Positions 36,197-44,787 are shown, counted from the stretch's first letter. The stretch: DNA of 64,000 bases from Planctomycetota bacterium (GCA_016350165.1 CP066225.1:806001-870000), one strand, 5' to 3'. Made by a program: numbers and translations. The notes: a model not told the origin generated them from the sequence alone.

Positions 36197-37522
36197 TCAG
36201 GATCGACGGACTCGCACAGAATCAGCGTGGCCATCAAGCCCTTCCGCCTCTGCAAGCATCGCGATATTTTTGATCGTCTGTTCACTCATTCCGTTTTTAT
36301 AACACACAGTACCCGTTCTTTTTAGGAACGTGAAAGAACTGATCCCGCTTGAAAAACGAGCTGTCGTTCCTGTCGGCAACGTGTGACTCGGACCCGCATA
36401 ATAATCACCCGCCGCCACCGGCGTCTGATCACCAATAAAGATCTCACCCGCGTGTTTAATCCGTGGCAAAACCTCATCCGTATTGCTCACCGCCAAGTTT
36501 AAGTGTTCACAGGCAATTAAATTCGAGTACTCAATCGCCTGATCCAAGTCCTTCACCAGTACCGCACAACTTTCAGTTTCCAGCGCTCTGTCGATTGCCT
36601 CAACTCTATTACGCTTACCGAGTTGCGCTTTGACCTCGCGCACAATATTTTCAATCACCGTATTGTCCCAAGCAACCAAAAAGCATTTGCCCGGATTGTG
36701 TTCTGCTTGTGCGATCAGATCAGCCGCAACACATTCAACGCGTGCCGTCTCATCCGCGATCGTCACGATCTCGCTCGGCCCGTAAAACCCGTTGTCCGTG
36801 CCAGTTACGCCGTTCACCATCGCCTTCGCCAACTGCACATACATATTGCCCGGTCCAACAATCATCTCCACCGGCTTCACGCTTTCCGTGCCATACGCCA
36901 GTGCTGCAACGCCTTGTGCGCCGCCGATGCGATACACATTTTTGACGCCGATCATGTAGCAAGTGCCGAGTACTAATGGACTTATGTCACCCGCTTCTTC
37001 GTCGCCGATGCGTGTTGGTGGTGGCGAAACAACAGAAATATTCTCCACCGGCACACCCGCCGCCATCGCTGGTACCGCTGTCATGATGAGGGTTGAGAAC
37101 AGCACAGCCGTGCCGCCGGGAACGTAGCAGCCGACACTGTCGACTGGTGTGAATCGCATACCGAGCTGAGCGCCGTCGATTTCGATCTCCGGTAAGTCCT
37201 TGGGGCAACAGTGCTTCTGATACTCCATCACGTGATCGATTGAAGCTTGGAGCGCAGCTTTGATCTCGCTGTCCATGCTTTCATATGCAGCTTTGAGTTC
37301 ATGTTCCGGGACTTTGATGCGATCTGCATTGAAATGCGGATCGGTCCATTTTTGCATGTATTTCACAACGCCTGCGTCGCCGTTAAGTTCAACGTCGGAA
37401 AGGACTTGCACCACGGCCTTCGCAGCATCACCAGAAAGACTGGTCGTGCCTTTCAATCGTTTGATGACTGCGTCATAACCTTGCTTGCCGTCAGTTGTGT
37501 TAACATCAAAAACTGGAAACAT
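36197..37522 (-). CDS. hisD: Histidinol dehydrogenase
   Basis: HisD performs the last two steps of histidine synthesis (histidinol to histidine, two NAD+). The 441-residue protein has DSVGCYVPGGTA, GPGNMYVQLAK, GPSEIVTIAD, DLIAQAEHNPG, the zinc-region CEHLNL and GPSHTLPTGTTARFSSG. It stands alone without other his genes. The 208-bp gap to dprA holds nothing recognised. Confidence 0.96.
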   Translation of the reverse strand: MFPVFDVNTTDGKQGYDAVIKRLKGTTSLSGDAAKAVVQVLSDVELNGDAGVVKYMQKWTDPHFNADRIKVPEHELKAAYESMDSEIKAALQASIDHVMEYQKHCCPKDLPEIEIDGAQLGMRFTPVDSVGCYVPGGTAVLFSTLIMTAVPAMAAGVPVENISVVSPPPTRIGDEEAGDISPLVLGTCYMIGVKNVYRIGGAQGVAALAYGTESVKPVEMIVGPGNMYVQLAKAMVNGVTGTDNGFYGPSEIVTIADETARVECVAADLIAQAEHNPGKCFLVAWDNTVIENIVREVKAQLGKRNRVEAIDRALETESCAVLVKDLDQAIEYSNLIACEHLNLAVSNTDEVLPRIKHAGEIFIGDQTPVAAGDYYAGPSHTLPTGTTARFSSGISSFTFLKRTGTVCYKNGMSEQTIKNIAMLAEAEGLDGHADSVRVRRS

Positions 37523-37730
37523 CTTTCAAAGCGCCTTTCATAAAGCTCGCTGTGGTGAGACGTTATGTGTGCAGCGGAGTAAATATGCTTGCCGTCTCAT
37601 TGATGGAATGCGGGCCTATGCCCTGTCTGAACGTTATATGATACACGCTCAGTTGTGCAGTTACACATTACGTCGCGAGTCAATGTGCAGTTTGTGGGTG
37701 CAATGCAACTCTTTTGGTGATAAGACGTTG

Positions 37731-39260
37731 TTAACGCTGCTTTTTGGGTGTGCGTTTCCAATACAAGCCGTTGCGACGCACGATTTGGCGGCGAATCTCA
37801 AGCGGAACGATATGGGCGGTCACCTGCTCAGGTGTGAGTTTGCTAAGCGCAACCAGTTCATCAAAACTGCGTGCTTCACCTTCTGTGCCGAGGTTTTTGA
37901 GAATTGTGTCGACGATCTCATTTTCTGTGAAGACTTTTCTGATTGCTTGATGTGTTGTGATGGGGTTTGCGGATTCATCTAACCTTTGATTAGACAGTAC
38001 GCTCTGTTCCGTGGAATGAGTTGTCGCGATTAGTTGATCTTTCTCAACGGTCGATTGTGTTTGATCTAGCGATGATGTCGTTGAGGACGTAGCTGGAGCT
38101 GTAATGGTTGTTGTCGCTAGGCTATCGGTTGAGGTTACGTTTGAAATTGTGTGACTGTCTACTGATTCATCTGAACACTCTAACTCTTGATTAGACTGTA
38201 TGTTTGCTTGCTGGTTTGGTGGTAAATCGTTTGGATTTAGATGTTGAGGTGCGGGGATTTTGATTGAGTAGAAATCGGCGTCTCTTTTGAGAGATTCTTC
38301 TGTGCCGACTAAGGTTAGAGATTCTTGAGCAATAGTGTCGAGGATGTCGGCGGATGAGGTGGCGATAGTAGCGAGGCCATCTTTTATGAGTTGATGACAA
38401 CCGGCGGAGACGCGGGAGTCAACACGGCCGGGGAGTGCGAGAAGGTCACGCCCTTGCTCGATGGCGTGGGATGCAGTGCGCATGGCGCCGGATTTGATAG
38501 CGGCTTCGACGATGAGTGTTGCGAGGGACATGCCAGAGATAATGCGGTTGCGTGCGGGGAAGAGTTCTGGGCGAGGTGCGGTATTCATTGGCACTTCGGA
38601 AATGACGGCACCGCCAGCGAGTGTTGAATCATCACGCTCTAACTCACAGATAGATCGAAAAACTGGGATGTTATCTTTGGGATATGGTTTTGCGAGCCCC
38701 GAACCGATGATGGCGATAGTGCGGCCACCACGTTCGAGGGCAGCTTGATGTGATGCGGCATCGATTCCTAAAGCACCGCCACTAATGATGGTTGTACCGA
38801 CGTCAGCAAGTTGACCAGCAATGCGGGAAGCTTGTTCGCGGCCGTATTGCGTGCATTTCCGTGCACCAACTATACCTACAGCGCTGTAATCTCGCGTTGT
38901 AATTTTACCTTTTACCCAAAGAACACGGGGAGCACTGCGGATATTACGGAGCATTGGTGGGTATTCTAGATCCCAGAATGTGAGGAGGTGGGCGTTATGC
39001 TTTTCAATGAGTTCGAGTTCTTGATCGATGATGTGGTTGTTGATGACATGATCGAGTGCTTTGCGGATTTTGATGGCACCTTTTTCGGAGAGGCCGTCTA
39101 ACTGGCGCATAGTTTCGACATCAAGGGGGATGACGCGACGTATATCGGGATGTTGTTGTGAGTATTCGGCTTCACCGACGAGAAGTTTATGCGCGGTCGC
39201 TGGTCCGATGCCATAGGCGAGTCGCATGATCAGTTCGCATTCGTTTTTGCCCCATTTCAT
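37731..39260 (-). CDS. dprA: DNA-protecting protein DprA
   Basis: DprA loads RecA on incoming single-stranded DNA during natural transformation. The 509-residue protein has an N-terminal HhH/SAM-like region, the extended Rossmann core (residues 110-310: VGIVGARKCTQYGRE, ISGGALGIDAASHQAA, AIIGSGLAKPYP, FPARNRIISGMS, EAAIKSGAMRTA, ALPGRVDS), a long low-complexity Ser/Thr/Gln linker (about 345-440) and a C-terminal winged helix. The linker is longer than usual and contains two CTAA-N7-TTAG motifs (37979-37993, 38180-38194). The ATG start lacks a clear ribosome site. Confidence 0.95.
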   Translation of the reverse strand: MKWGKNECELIMRLAYGIGPATAHKLLVGEAEYSQQHPDIRRVIPLDVETMRQLDGLSEKGAIKIRKALDHVINNHIIDQELELIEKHNAHLLTFWDLEYPPMLRNIRSAPRVLWVKGKITTRDYSAVGIVGARKCTQYGREQASRIAGQLADVGTTIISGGALGIDAASHQAALERGGRTIAIIGSGLAKPYPKDNIPVFRSICELERDDSTLAGGAVISEVPMNTAPRPELFPARNRIISGMSLATLIVEAAIKSGAMRTASHAIEQGRDLLALPGRVDSRVSAGCHQLIKDGLATIATSSADILDTIAQESLTLVGTEESLKRDADFYSIKIPAPQHLNPNDLPPNQQANIQSNQELECSDESVDSHTISNVTSTDSLATTTITAPATSSTTSSLDQTQSTVEKDQLIATTHSTEQSVLSNQRLDESANPITTHQAIRKVFTENEIVDTILKNLGTEGEARSFDELVALSKLTPEQVTAHIVPLEIRRQIVRRNGLYWKRTPKKQR

Positions 39261-39365
39261 GGGATGTAAGGTAGCAGATGTGATGTTGGTTTGAAAGGGT
39301 GTAGTCGTGCTAGTTGTTGTATGCTAGGGGTGTTGGTGAGGTGGATGAGGTGTGTGGCGTGAGCA

Positions 39366-39470
39366 CGGCGAGCGTGGCTCGCCGGCTATTGATGAGTTGT
39401 TTCACTACAGCGTATCGTTGATTAAGAGCTGAAAGTAACAGTGGTTGTTTAACTGCAGCATATCGTTAGT
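39366..39470 (-). repeat. Inverted copy of the composite intergenic repeat
   Basis: On the minus strand, from high to low coordinate, this holds CAACTAACGATATGCTGCAG (39447-39470), then TCAACGATACGCTGTAGTG (39399-39420), then the hairpin AGCCGGCGAGCCACGCTCGC (39366-39387) followed by a CTCAC box. Relative to the copies at 14482 and 21064, the stem changes GATC/GATC to GAGC/GCTC, a compensatory change. Confidence 0.75.
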
Positions 39471-39528
39471 TGTGAGATGCAAAATGAATGTTTGGGGTGG
39501 TGTACGTAGAGGAAGTGTTTGTATGTAA

Positions 39529-39563
39529 ATAAAAAAGGCTCGTCATTGTGGAAATGACGAGCC
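39529..39563 (-). terminator. Strong terminator ending a small transcript
   Basis: On the minus strand GGCTCGTCATT/AATGACGAGCC is a perfect 11-bp stem with a short loop, followed by six T. It is over 150 bases from any larger gene on that strand and appears to end the small unit at 39563-39790. Confidence 0.85.
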
Positions 39564-39610
39564 GTAGAGGTCGGTTTTGTCGGGAGCTTGCCGTCACATC
39601 CCCGGCTAGG

Positions 39611-39739
39611 TTAGCCGTGCAACGCACATGCATCTCCGTAATACAACCCCCTAAACGGATTCATAGAACGAAGGGTATGAAAGCCGACATCGTTCAGTAA
39701 TCCAGAGGCTGTTACCGGGGATCGCTCCCGCTCATACAT
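39611..39739 (-). CDS. Possible 42-residue protein, unknown
   Basis: The frame from ATG 39739 to TAA 39611 encodes 42 residues starting MYERERSP and ending DACALHG; it contains DVGFHTLRS and MNPFRGLYYGD. The strong Shine-Dalgarno is 21 bases upstream of this ATG, too far for normal use, so expression would need re-initiation or frameshifting from the GTG frame, which it overlaps in the -1 frame. Lack of any known relative keeps confidence low. Confidence 0.35.
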   Translation of the reverse strand: MYERERSPVTASGLLNDVGFHTLRSMNPFRGLYYGDACALHG

Positions 39740-39753
39740 TGATAATCAGTCAC
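39712..39753 (-). CDS. Possible 13-residue leader peptide
   Basis: GTG 39753 lies 7 bases after AGGAGG, the ideal spacing, and the frame ends at TAA 39712 after 13 codons (MTDYQCMSGSDPR). It is the frame that the perfect ribosome site would actually serve. It overlaps the 42-residue frame. Confidence 0.4.
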   Translation of the reverse strand: MTDYQCMSGSDPR

Positions 39754-39803
39754 TAGATCACCTCCTTTGAATAAGGGTTTGCTCAGCCGTCACGTTCAAC
39801 TAT

Positions 39804-39827
39804 ATGTGTGTCACCATGTGTGTCACC
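39804..39827. repeat. Tandem 12-bp repeat upstream of the small transcript
   Basis: ATGTGTGTCACC occurs twice without a gap (39804-39815, 39816-39827), followed by a partial GACTGACAC. It sits about 40-60 bases upstream of the strong ribosome site of the small unit, where an activator site would be. A 10-bp inverted repeat AATCAATGGC/GCCATTGATT lies at 39896-39922. Confidence 0.55.
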
Positions 39828-40063
39828 GACTGACACGGGGTCATATAGAACGCCGCCGATATATTGCTGCTTTACAACGTCTTGCAAAGCACTCTAATCA
39901 ATGGCTGTAGCGGCCATTGATTGGTTAACTTAAGTCTTGTTTTAAAGTGTTTATGGTTTTCATAAGCTTTAAGAACAAGGTTTGGGTTAACAATCTAATT
40001 ATGATCTGGATTTCGTTGAAGTCAATGGTTTTTCATGCTTAGGTGGGAAAATCGTGAGTGCAT

Positions 40064-40091
40064 AAAAAACGAGCGACATAAGTGTCGCTCG
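40064..40091 (-). terminator. Intrinsic terminator of the 160-residue protein gene
   Basis: On the minus strand GAGCGACA/TGTCGCTC with loop CTTA, followed by six T. Confidence 0.85.
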
Positions 40092-40121
40092 CGGTGGTGT
40101 TTCAGTCATGTCGAAAAGGAC

Positions 40122-40604
40122 TTATTTTTTATCGCCTGTCATGAATTTGTATTTGCGTTTGAAGAGGTCGGTGAGGTGCTCGACTTCGGTGGAAGCGTTT
40201 GGTGACCATGAAGCCCATGCAACTTCAACAGCACACTTAGCGACTGCAGAGCGGATGCCTTCACGGACGAATTTGTTGAGGCGTTTCATGGGGAGTGAGT
40301 CGATGAAATCTTTGCGTAGCGGTACGCAAATTTGTGGTGTTTCCGGGTTTGGAACAAAGAAAACGAGGATGTCGATATCTTTGCCTTTGGAGTCAACGAG
40401 AATGAATTGCTCGGTCCATTTCCAAGCGGAGCCGTGCCAAACGATTTCGCGTCGGATGTTGTCGAATTCATCGAAATTGGCAAAAAGCTGCTCGAGAATA
40501 CGTTTACGTCCCGCGGGATCGTAGACGCTCATCAACATATCGAAGGTCGGCTTTGTCCAACGATCTTCCCATGCGCCTTGTGTATTTGAATTTGTTGAAC
40601 TCAT
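40122..40604 (-). CDS. Conserved-looking protein of unknown function (160 aa)
   Basis: I do not recognise the family. The protein is soluble, with no signal peptide. It starts with a Ser/Thr/Asn-rich tail, then EDRWTKPTFDMLMSVYDPAGRKRILEQ, FDNIRREIVWHGSAWKWTEQFIL, a beta-rich DIDILVFFVPNPETPQICVPL segment, and a helical C-terminus. Composition and regular alternation suggest a folded alpha/beta domain, not a spurious frame. It is monocistronic with its own terminator, and a CTAA-N7-TTAG palindrome lies 16-30 bp upstream of its ATG. Confidence 0.7.
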   Translation of the reverse strand: MSSTNSNTQGAWEDRWTKPTFDMLMSVYDPAGRKRILEQLFANFDEFDNIRREIVWHGSAWKWTEQFILVDSKGKDIDILVFFVPNPETPQICVPLRKDFIDSLPMKRLNKFVREGIRSAVAKCAVEVAWASWSPNASTEVEHLTDLFKRKYKFMTGDKK

Positions 40605-40849
40605 GAGGTTCTCTGCTTCCTAAGTAGCTTTTAGAGCGAATTGCCCGCTGCTGAATGCGTAGCTTGTGTAAGGACTATTCTCAATCTCTACACTTTAGCC
40701 TTTGCAGGATATCATACTAAACGGTGCAGACTGATCAGTCGTAATGAACTGAGGTTATGAAGGACTGTCAGCCGGACAGACACTATACGCCCAAATTTTT
40801 TCCAAAGCAAACACGCTATTTTAACAATAATTGGACGTAACCTATTGAT

Positions 40850-41668
40850 ATGAGTGAAATTAAGCACAATGAAGGGGAGGAAATGGGATCTAGATCAGGT
40901 GAGAGAGTCATTCGTGTGGTGGTGATGTCGAAGCCGCCGGTGCCGGGATTCGTGAAGACGAGACTGGCGAAAGAGACGTCGGAGTTTTATGCAGCCCAGG
41001 TGCATCAGGTTATGCTTCAGACGTGTGTGACGAGGGTATCGCATCTTGCTGCTGATTTGATGCGTAACGAGGGGATTGTGGTGGAAATGGTACTGGCAAT
41101 AACGGGAGCCGGGGAGTTGAGGTGGGAGGATATGGTTACGCAAACTATTGTGAATACGAGACTTTTGGCAATTCCACTGTCACATAACCCGCGAGATCAG
41201 CACATACCCACAACGACAATGGGTTCAAAATGGCAGGTTGTGGATCAGGGAGAAGGGAATTTGGGCGATCGGCTGCGGCATGTGTGGGAGATGGATCGGG
41301 AGCGTGGGGTGGTATTTTTAGGGACAGATTCGCCTGATATGCCTCGAGAGAGCTTGAGGGAGGCGATTTTGGGGCTGATGAAAGGAGAGAGTGCGATTGG
41401 TGGTGTGGATGATGGTGGATATTACATGTTGGCGTCGGCTGAATTTTGTCCCGAGTTGGTGACGGATATCGACTGGGGGACATCGAGCGTGTACCATCAG
41501 ACATTGGAGAACGCTGAGAACTCAGCGATAGAACTGAAGAAATTGCCGCCTTGGCATGATGTAGACACGCTGTCTGATTTGGAGGACATGCGTGAGAGAT
41601 TGATGGATGCGCGTGAGATGCCATTGATCCAGCTGCAGAGCAGACTACATGAGTTGTCGGGTGACTAA
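40850..41668 (+). CDS. TIGR04282/DUF2064-type transferase
   Basis: The 272-residue protein matches the nucleotidyl/glycosyl-transferase-like family first named for arsenosugar biosynthesis: VVVMSKPPVPGFVKTRLAKE (the substrate-activating loop), FLGTDSPDMP, GGVDDGGYYML and PPWHDVDTLSDLEDM at the end. These are GT-A-like folds of uncertain substrate. Start ATG 40850 is weakly supported; ATG 40883 has GGGAGG too close. Codons end mostly in G, because the plus strand is G-rich here. It overlaps the longest possible frame of the next gene. Confidence 0.8.
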   Translation: MSEIKHNEGEEMGSRSGERVIRVVVMSKPPVPGFVKTRLAKETSEFYAAQVHQVMLQTCVTRVSHLAADLMRNEGIVVEMVLAITGAGELRWEDMVTQTIVNTRLLAIPLSHNPRDQHIPTTTMGSKWQVVDQGEGNLGDRLRHVWEMDRERGVVFLGTDSPDMPRESLREAILGLMKGESAIGGVDDGGYYMLASAEFCPELVTDIDWGTSSVYHQTLENAENSAIELKKLPPWHDVDTLSDLEDMRERLMDAREMPLIQLQSRLHELSGD

Positions 41669-41690
41669 GGAATCAGGGGTCTATTTGCAT

Positions 41691-42218
41691 ATGAACATGA
41701 TGGAAACAAACTCGCCACAGATACAGAACGACGATGTGGATTTTGATTTGTCGCATTCACGTATTCTGATCGTTGATGATAATGAACAGAATGTTGAGTT
41801 GTTACAGGCGTATTTGGATGCCCTGCCCTGCGCGGTTGATGTTGCGTATGACGGGCTTGAGGCAATTGAGTTTATTGAGGATAGTGAAAAGCACTTGCCT
41901 GATCTGATATTGCTGGACATTATGATGCCAAAGATGTCGGGGTTTGAGGTTTGCAGGAAGCTGAAAGACGATCCGGCAACACGATCAATTCCGATCATGA
42001 TGGTGACGGCATTAAATGAGCTGGGTGACATTGAGCGAGGTGTGGAATCTGGGACGGATGATTTTGTGACCAAGCCTGTGAACAAGCTGGAATTGTTGAC
42101 TCGGGTAAAGTCGCTGCTTAGGGTGAGGCATCTGAAGCGTGAGTTGGATCGGACTGAGGCTTATATAAAGAACCTGCAGCAGGATAATGATGCGAGTGAA
42201 GGGGAAGGGAAAGACTGA
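41691..42218 (+). CDS. Single-domain response regulator (CheY/DivK-like)
   Basis: The 175-residue protein (from ATG 41691) has a receiver domain: ILIVDDNEQ (acidic pair), the phosphoacceptor aspartate in LILLDIMMPKMSGFE, a T/S in MMVTALNE and the conserved lysine in TKPVN. After the receiver come about 50 residues of coiled-coil-like helix (RVKSLLRVRHLKRELDR) and an acidic tail, with no output domain. It could dock onto a partner protein, like DivK or the PleD N-terminal half. No histidine kinase is in the window. The terminator at 42251 follows. Confidence 0.88.
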   Translation: MNMMETNSPQIQNDDVDFDLSHSRILIVDDNEQNVELLQAYLDALPCAVDVAYDGLEAIEFIEDSEKHLPDLILLDIMMPKMSGFEVCRKLKDDPATRSIPIMMVTALNELGDIERGVESGTDDFVTKPVNKLELLTRVKSLLRVRHLKRELDRTEAYIKNLQQDNDASEGEGKD

Positions 42219-42250
42219 GTCCGGTTAAGTAAAAATTTAAAAAAGTACCA

Positions 42251-42276
42251 AACGCTAGCGAAAGCTGGCGTTTTTT
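42251..42276 (+). terminator. Intrinsic terminator after the response regulator
   Basis: AACGCTAGC-GAAA-GCTGGCGTT stem-loop, followed by six T. The rest of the gap, to 42754, is the long flagellin 1 leader. Confidence 0.85.
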
Positions 42277-42372
42277 CATGGTTATTGGGGAACTGAAAGG
42301 TCCGCGGAAAAAGTAGGTTTGTGGGTTATTGGGGCGTAAAACGGGTCTTGGTTCCAATACGAAAAAGTTATC

Positions 42373-42395
42373 GGGGTTAATTTGTAACGATTATG
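42373..42395 (+). promoter_or_regulatory. Shared upstream box of flagellin 1
   Basis: GGGGT-N3-TTTGTAACGATTATG; the same box occurs at 44817-44839 upstream of flagellin 2. The distance to the start codon is 360 bases. No sigma-28-type TAAA/GCCGATAA pair is evident at the right spacing. Confidence 0.45.
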
Positions 42396-42754
42396 CAGAT
42401 TGTGCGGATTAATAGGGCTGAAATAGTTGAAACGTGAAGCGGTATAAACCCAAAGACTGAATCGCCTATTTGAGCGGGTCGATGTCCTGAGTGTTGCGAC
42501 ATGAGTATGACGCGACGGATAGAAGTGAGTGGACCAAACTCAGTTCTATTCAGTTAGATCCAGCTGACTTGAATCCCTGCCGAGTCAGCACTGCCAGAGG
42601 AGGCAGTTTTGAAACGTCAGGGGCTTGGTCTTCAAGAGGGTCCGACAACATATCTTTAAAAACCGGCACAAGCAGCTTCGACAGCTCAACAGCAGATCAA
42701 CTTTAACTGTCACGAAGCAAAAAGCCGGCGAAAGAGAATGAGAGGACAGTTAGC

Positions 42755-44605
42755 ATGAGCACGATTAATACAAACGTTACCGTCATGACCGCTCAGCGTG
42801 TCACGAAACAAAACAACAATGCACTGAATACATCGATGGAACGCCTGAGCACAGGCCTTCGCATCAACCGTGGTAAGGATGACCCAGCGGGTTTGATTGC
42901 TTCGGAAAATCTTCGTTCAGAGCAGGCCGCTTTGAAATCAGCGATCAGCAATGCTGAACGTGCTGACCAAGTCGTCAACGTTGCTGAAGGTGGCTTGTCA
43001 GAAGTCAACTCAATGCTGGTTGAATTGCAATCATTGGTAACAGCATCAGCAAACGAAGCTGGTCTGTCCAAGGAAGAAAAAGAAGCGAATCAGCAGCAGG
43101 TTGAATCAATTCTTCAGACAATCGACCGTATTTCAAACAATACATCATTCCAAGGCACGAAGCTTTTGAATGGTAACTTTGACTTCCAGGTTGCAGATAA
43201 AGATGCAAGCGTCCAGTCATTGGAAATTAATGCAGCGAAAATCGGTGCTGAGCCATTGAAGGTTCAGGCAAACATCACTCAGTCAGCACAGCAGGCTGGT
43301 GTATACATGTCACTCGACGGCCAGGTACAGCTTGATGACGATGCAGACAGCGTCTTCACTATCGAAGTTGGTGGTTCCTTGGGTTCACGCCAGTTGAGTT
43401 TTGCATCTGGCACAAGCACCGATGATATGGCTGCTCAGATCAATACGTTCTCAGACGTAACTGGTGTTGAAGCTACAGTCAGCGGTGACGGTATCAAGCT
43501 CGAATCCAACAATTATGGTTCAACAGAATTTGTTTCAGTTGACGTTGTTGATGATGGCAACATTTCTGCTGGTGATGGTATCTTCCGCTTAGAAGCTGAT
43601 GATGCAAATACAGCATCAACCGGTGTTGGCTTTAACCCAACAGATTGGGCTAGCAATGGTACTTATACCGCAGGTACAGCGAGTGGTTCAACAACAGATA
43701 CTGCAGCTAACATCGCTGCTGCAATCTACACTGCAAATACTAACACTGAAGGTTTTGCAGATACTACACTTCTCGCAGATGAGGCTGCGGTAACCGCAGC
43801 AATCGGTGCCCTGTCAAACTCAAATACTACTTTCAAGGTTTATGACGAAAATCATAATGAGACTGTGTATACAGTGACTGACGCAGCTGGTACCAAGAGC
43901 TTTACAACAACTACAAATACCTTTGCTGCAGACCCTGATGTTGGCCCTGCCCCAACGGGATTCTCAAGTGCGTCTGACGTGATTCGTGATGCTGGCCAGG
44001 ACGTGACTGGTACGATCAACGGTTTGACAGCACGTGGTGATGGCCGCACGATGTCAGTGAAGTCAGATGCTTTGGATATGTCTGTAACACTCGATGCGAA
44101 TGATAGCTCAGTCAGTGCAACCAAGACAGGCATCGTCGATCTAGTCAACATCACTGGCGGTGGTGCACAGTTCTCAATCGGCCCATCAGTTGACGCAACA
44201 AACCAGGTTCGTTTGGGCATCGCATCAGTCAGCTCACGTGATCTTGGTACTTCAACATTCGATAGTTCAACCTACTCACTGGCTGATCTCGGTGGTGCAG
44301 GCGATCTGAACCTAATCGATGGCGATCTTGAAAAAGCACAGGATGTTGTGAACCAGGCGATCAAGTCTGTTTCAGCTCAGCGTGGTAACCTCGGTTCATT
44401 CCAGAAGAACATCATTGGTTCTACTGTGAACTCAATGGGTGTCACACTTGAAAACATCTCAGCAGCTGAATCCGCAATTCGTGATGCAGACTTTGCTGAA
44501 GAAACTGCGGAAATGACCCGTAGCCAAATCCTTTCACAGGCATCACAGACTGTTTTGGCTCAGGCTAAATCAGCTCCACAGAACGTGTTGTCACTACTTC
44601 GATAA
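42755..44605 (+). CDS. fliC: Flagellin 1
   Basis: This is the filament subunit, 616 residues. The N-terminal D0/D1 part (1-170: INTNVTVMTAQ, NTSMERLSTGLRINRGKDDP, NAERADQVVNVAEGGL) and the C-terminal part (from about 510: ISAAESAIRDADFAEETAEM, SQILSQASQTVLAQ, LSLLR) are canonical. The middle (170-500) is an extended surface domain, including a 314-bp segment (43634-43947) shared with flagellin 2 at about 93% DNA identity. A ribosome site with GAGGA lies upstream of the ATG. The long leader (about 360 bases after the shared box) may carry post-transcriptional control. Confidence 0.96.
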   Translation: MSTINTNVTVMTAQRVTKQNNNALNTSMERLSTGLRINRGKDDPAGLIASENLRSEQAALKSAISNAERADQVVNVAEGGLSEVNSMLVELQSLVTASANEAGLSKEEKEANQQQVESILQTIDRISNNTSFQGTKLLNGNFDFQVADKDASVQSLEINAAKIGAEPLKVQANITQSAQQAGVYMSLDGQVQLDDDADSVFTIEVGGSLGSRQLSFASGTSTDDMAAQINTFSDVTGVEATVSGDGIKLESNNYGSTEFVSVDVVDDGNISAGDGIFRLEADDANTASTGVGFNPTDWASNGTYTAGTASGSTTDTAANIAAAIYTANTNTEGFADTTLLADEAAVTAAIGALSNSNTTFKVYDENHNETVYTVTDAAGTKSFTTTTNTFAADPDVGPAPTGFSSASDVIRDAGQDVTGTINGLTARGDGRTMSVKSDALDMSVTLDANDSSVSATKTGIVDLVNITGGGAQFSIGPSVDATNQVRLGIASVSSRDLGTSTFDSSTYSLADLGGAGDLNLIDGDLEKAQDVVNQAIKSVSAQRGNLGSFQKNIIGSTVNSMGVTLENISAAESAIRDADFAEETAEMTRSQILSQASQTVLAQAKSAPQNVLSLLR

Positions 44606-44640
44606 AAGACGGATTCAAGCTAACGTCCGAATAACTAAAA

Positions 44641-44665
44641 AGACGGCCTTCGGGCCGTCTTTTTT
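44641..44665 (+). terminator. Intrinsic terminator of flagellin 1
   Basis: AGACGGCC-TTCG-GGCCGTCT stem with a UUCG tetraloop, followed by T residues. Confidence 0.9.
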
Positions 44666-44751
44666 AAATGGACACTAGAAGGACGTTTCGGGGTTGGTGT
44701 TGTGAAATACCAAAACAGGCCATAACAGGTTATCGGCCGTAAAAATTGTAG

Positions 44752-44787
44752 AAAAACAGCTCAAACTGAGCTGTTTTTTCTTTTTTT
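44752..44787 (+). terminator. Second terminator, 90 bp downstream
   Basis: AAAACAGCTCA/TGAGCTGTTTT stem followed by TTTTTTC and seven more T. It either backs up the first terminator or ends a short RNA of about 44680-44787 lying between them, which contains a GGCC...GGCC-type inverted repeat. Confidence 0.75.

Larger units (their letters stand above)
39564..39790 (-). ncRNA. Candidate small structured RNA / short-ORF transcript, unknown
   Basis: The unit starts near a 13-base AAAGGAGGTGATC (39756-39768), which is the complement of the full canonical 16S rRNA 3' tail. Downstream are a GGGA-GCGA-TCCC hairpin with a GNRA loop (about 39717-39728), a CGGCTA-ACC-TAGCCG hairpin (about 39602-39616) and the terminator at 39529. 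It contains two overlapping short frames (listed separately). I recognise no Rfam family; it is not SRP RNA, tmRNA or any riboswitch I know. The boundaries are approximate. Confidence 0.5.

Noticed and set aside
39755-39770. GATCACCTCCTTT on the plus strand as the end of a 16S rRNA gene
   Set aside because: No rRNA sequence precedes it; on the minus strand it is a Shine-Dalgarno.
43634-43947. Mobile element insertion as the source of the shared flagellin segment
   Set aside because: It is in frame in both genes, has no terminal repeats or target duplication, and there is no transposase; conversion or module exchange fits better.
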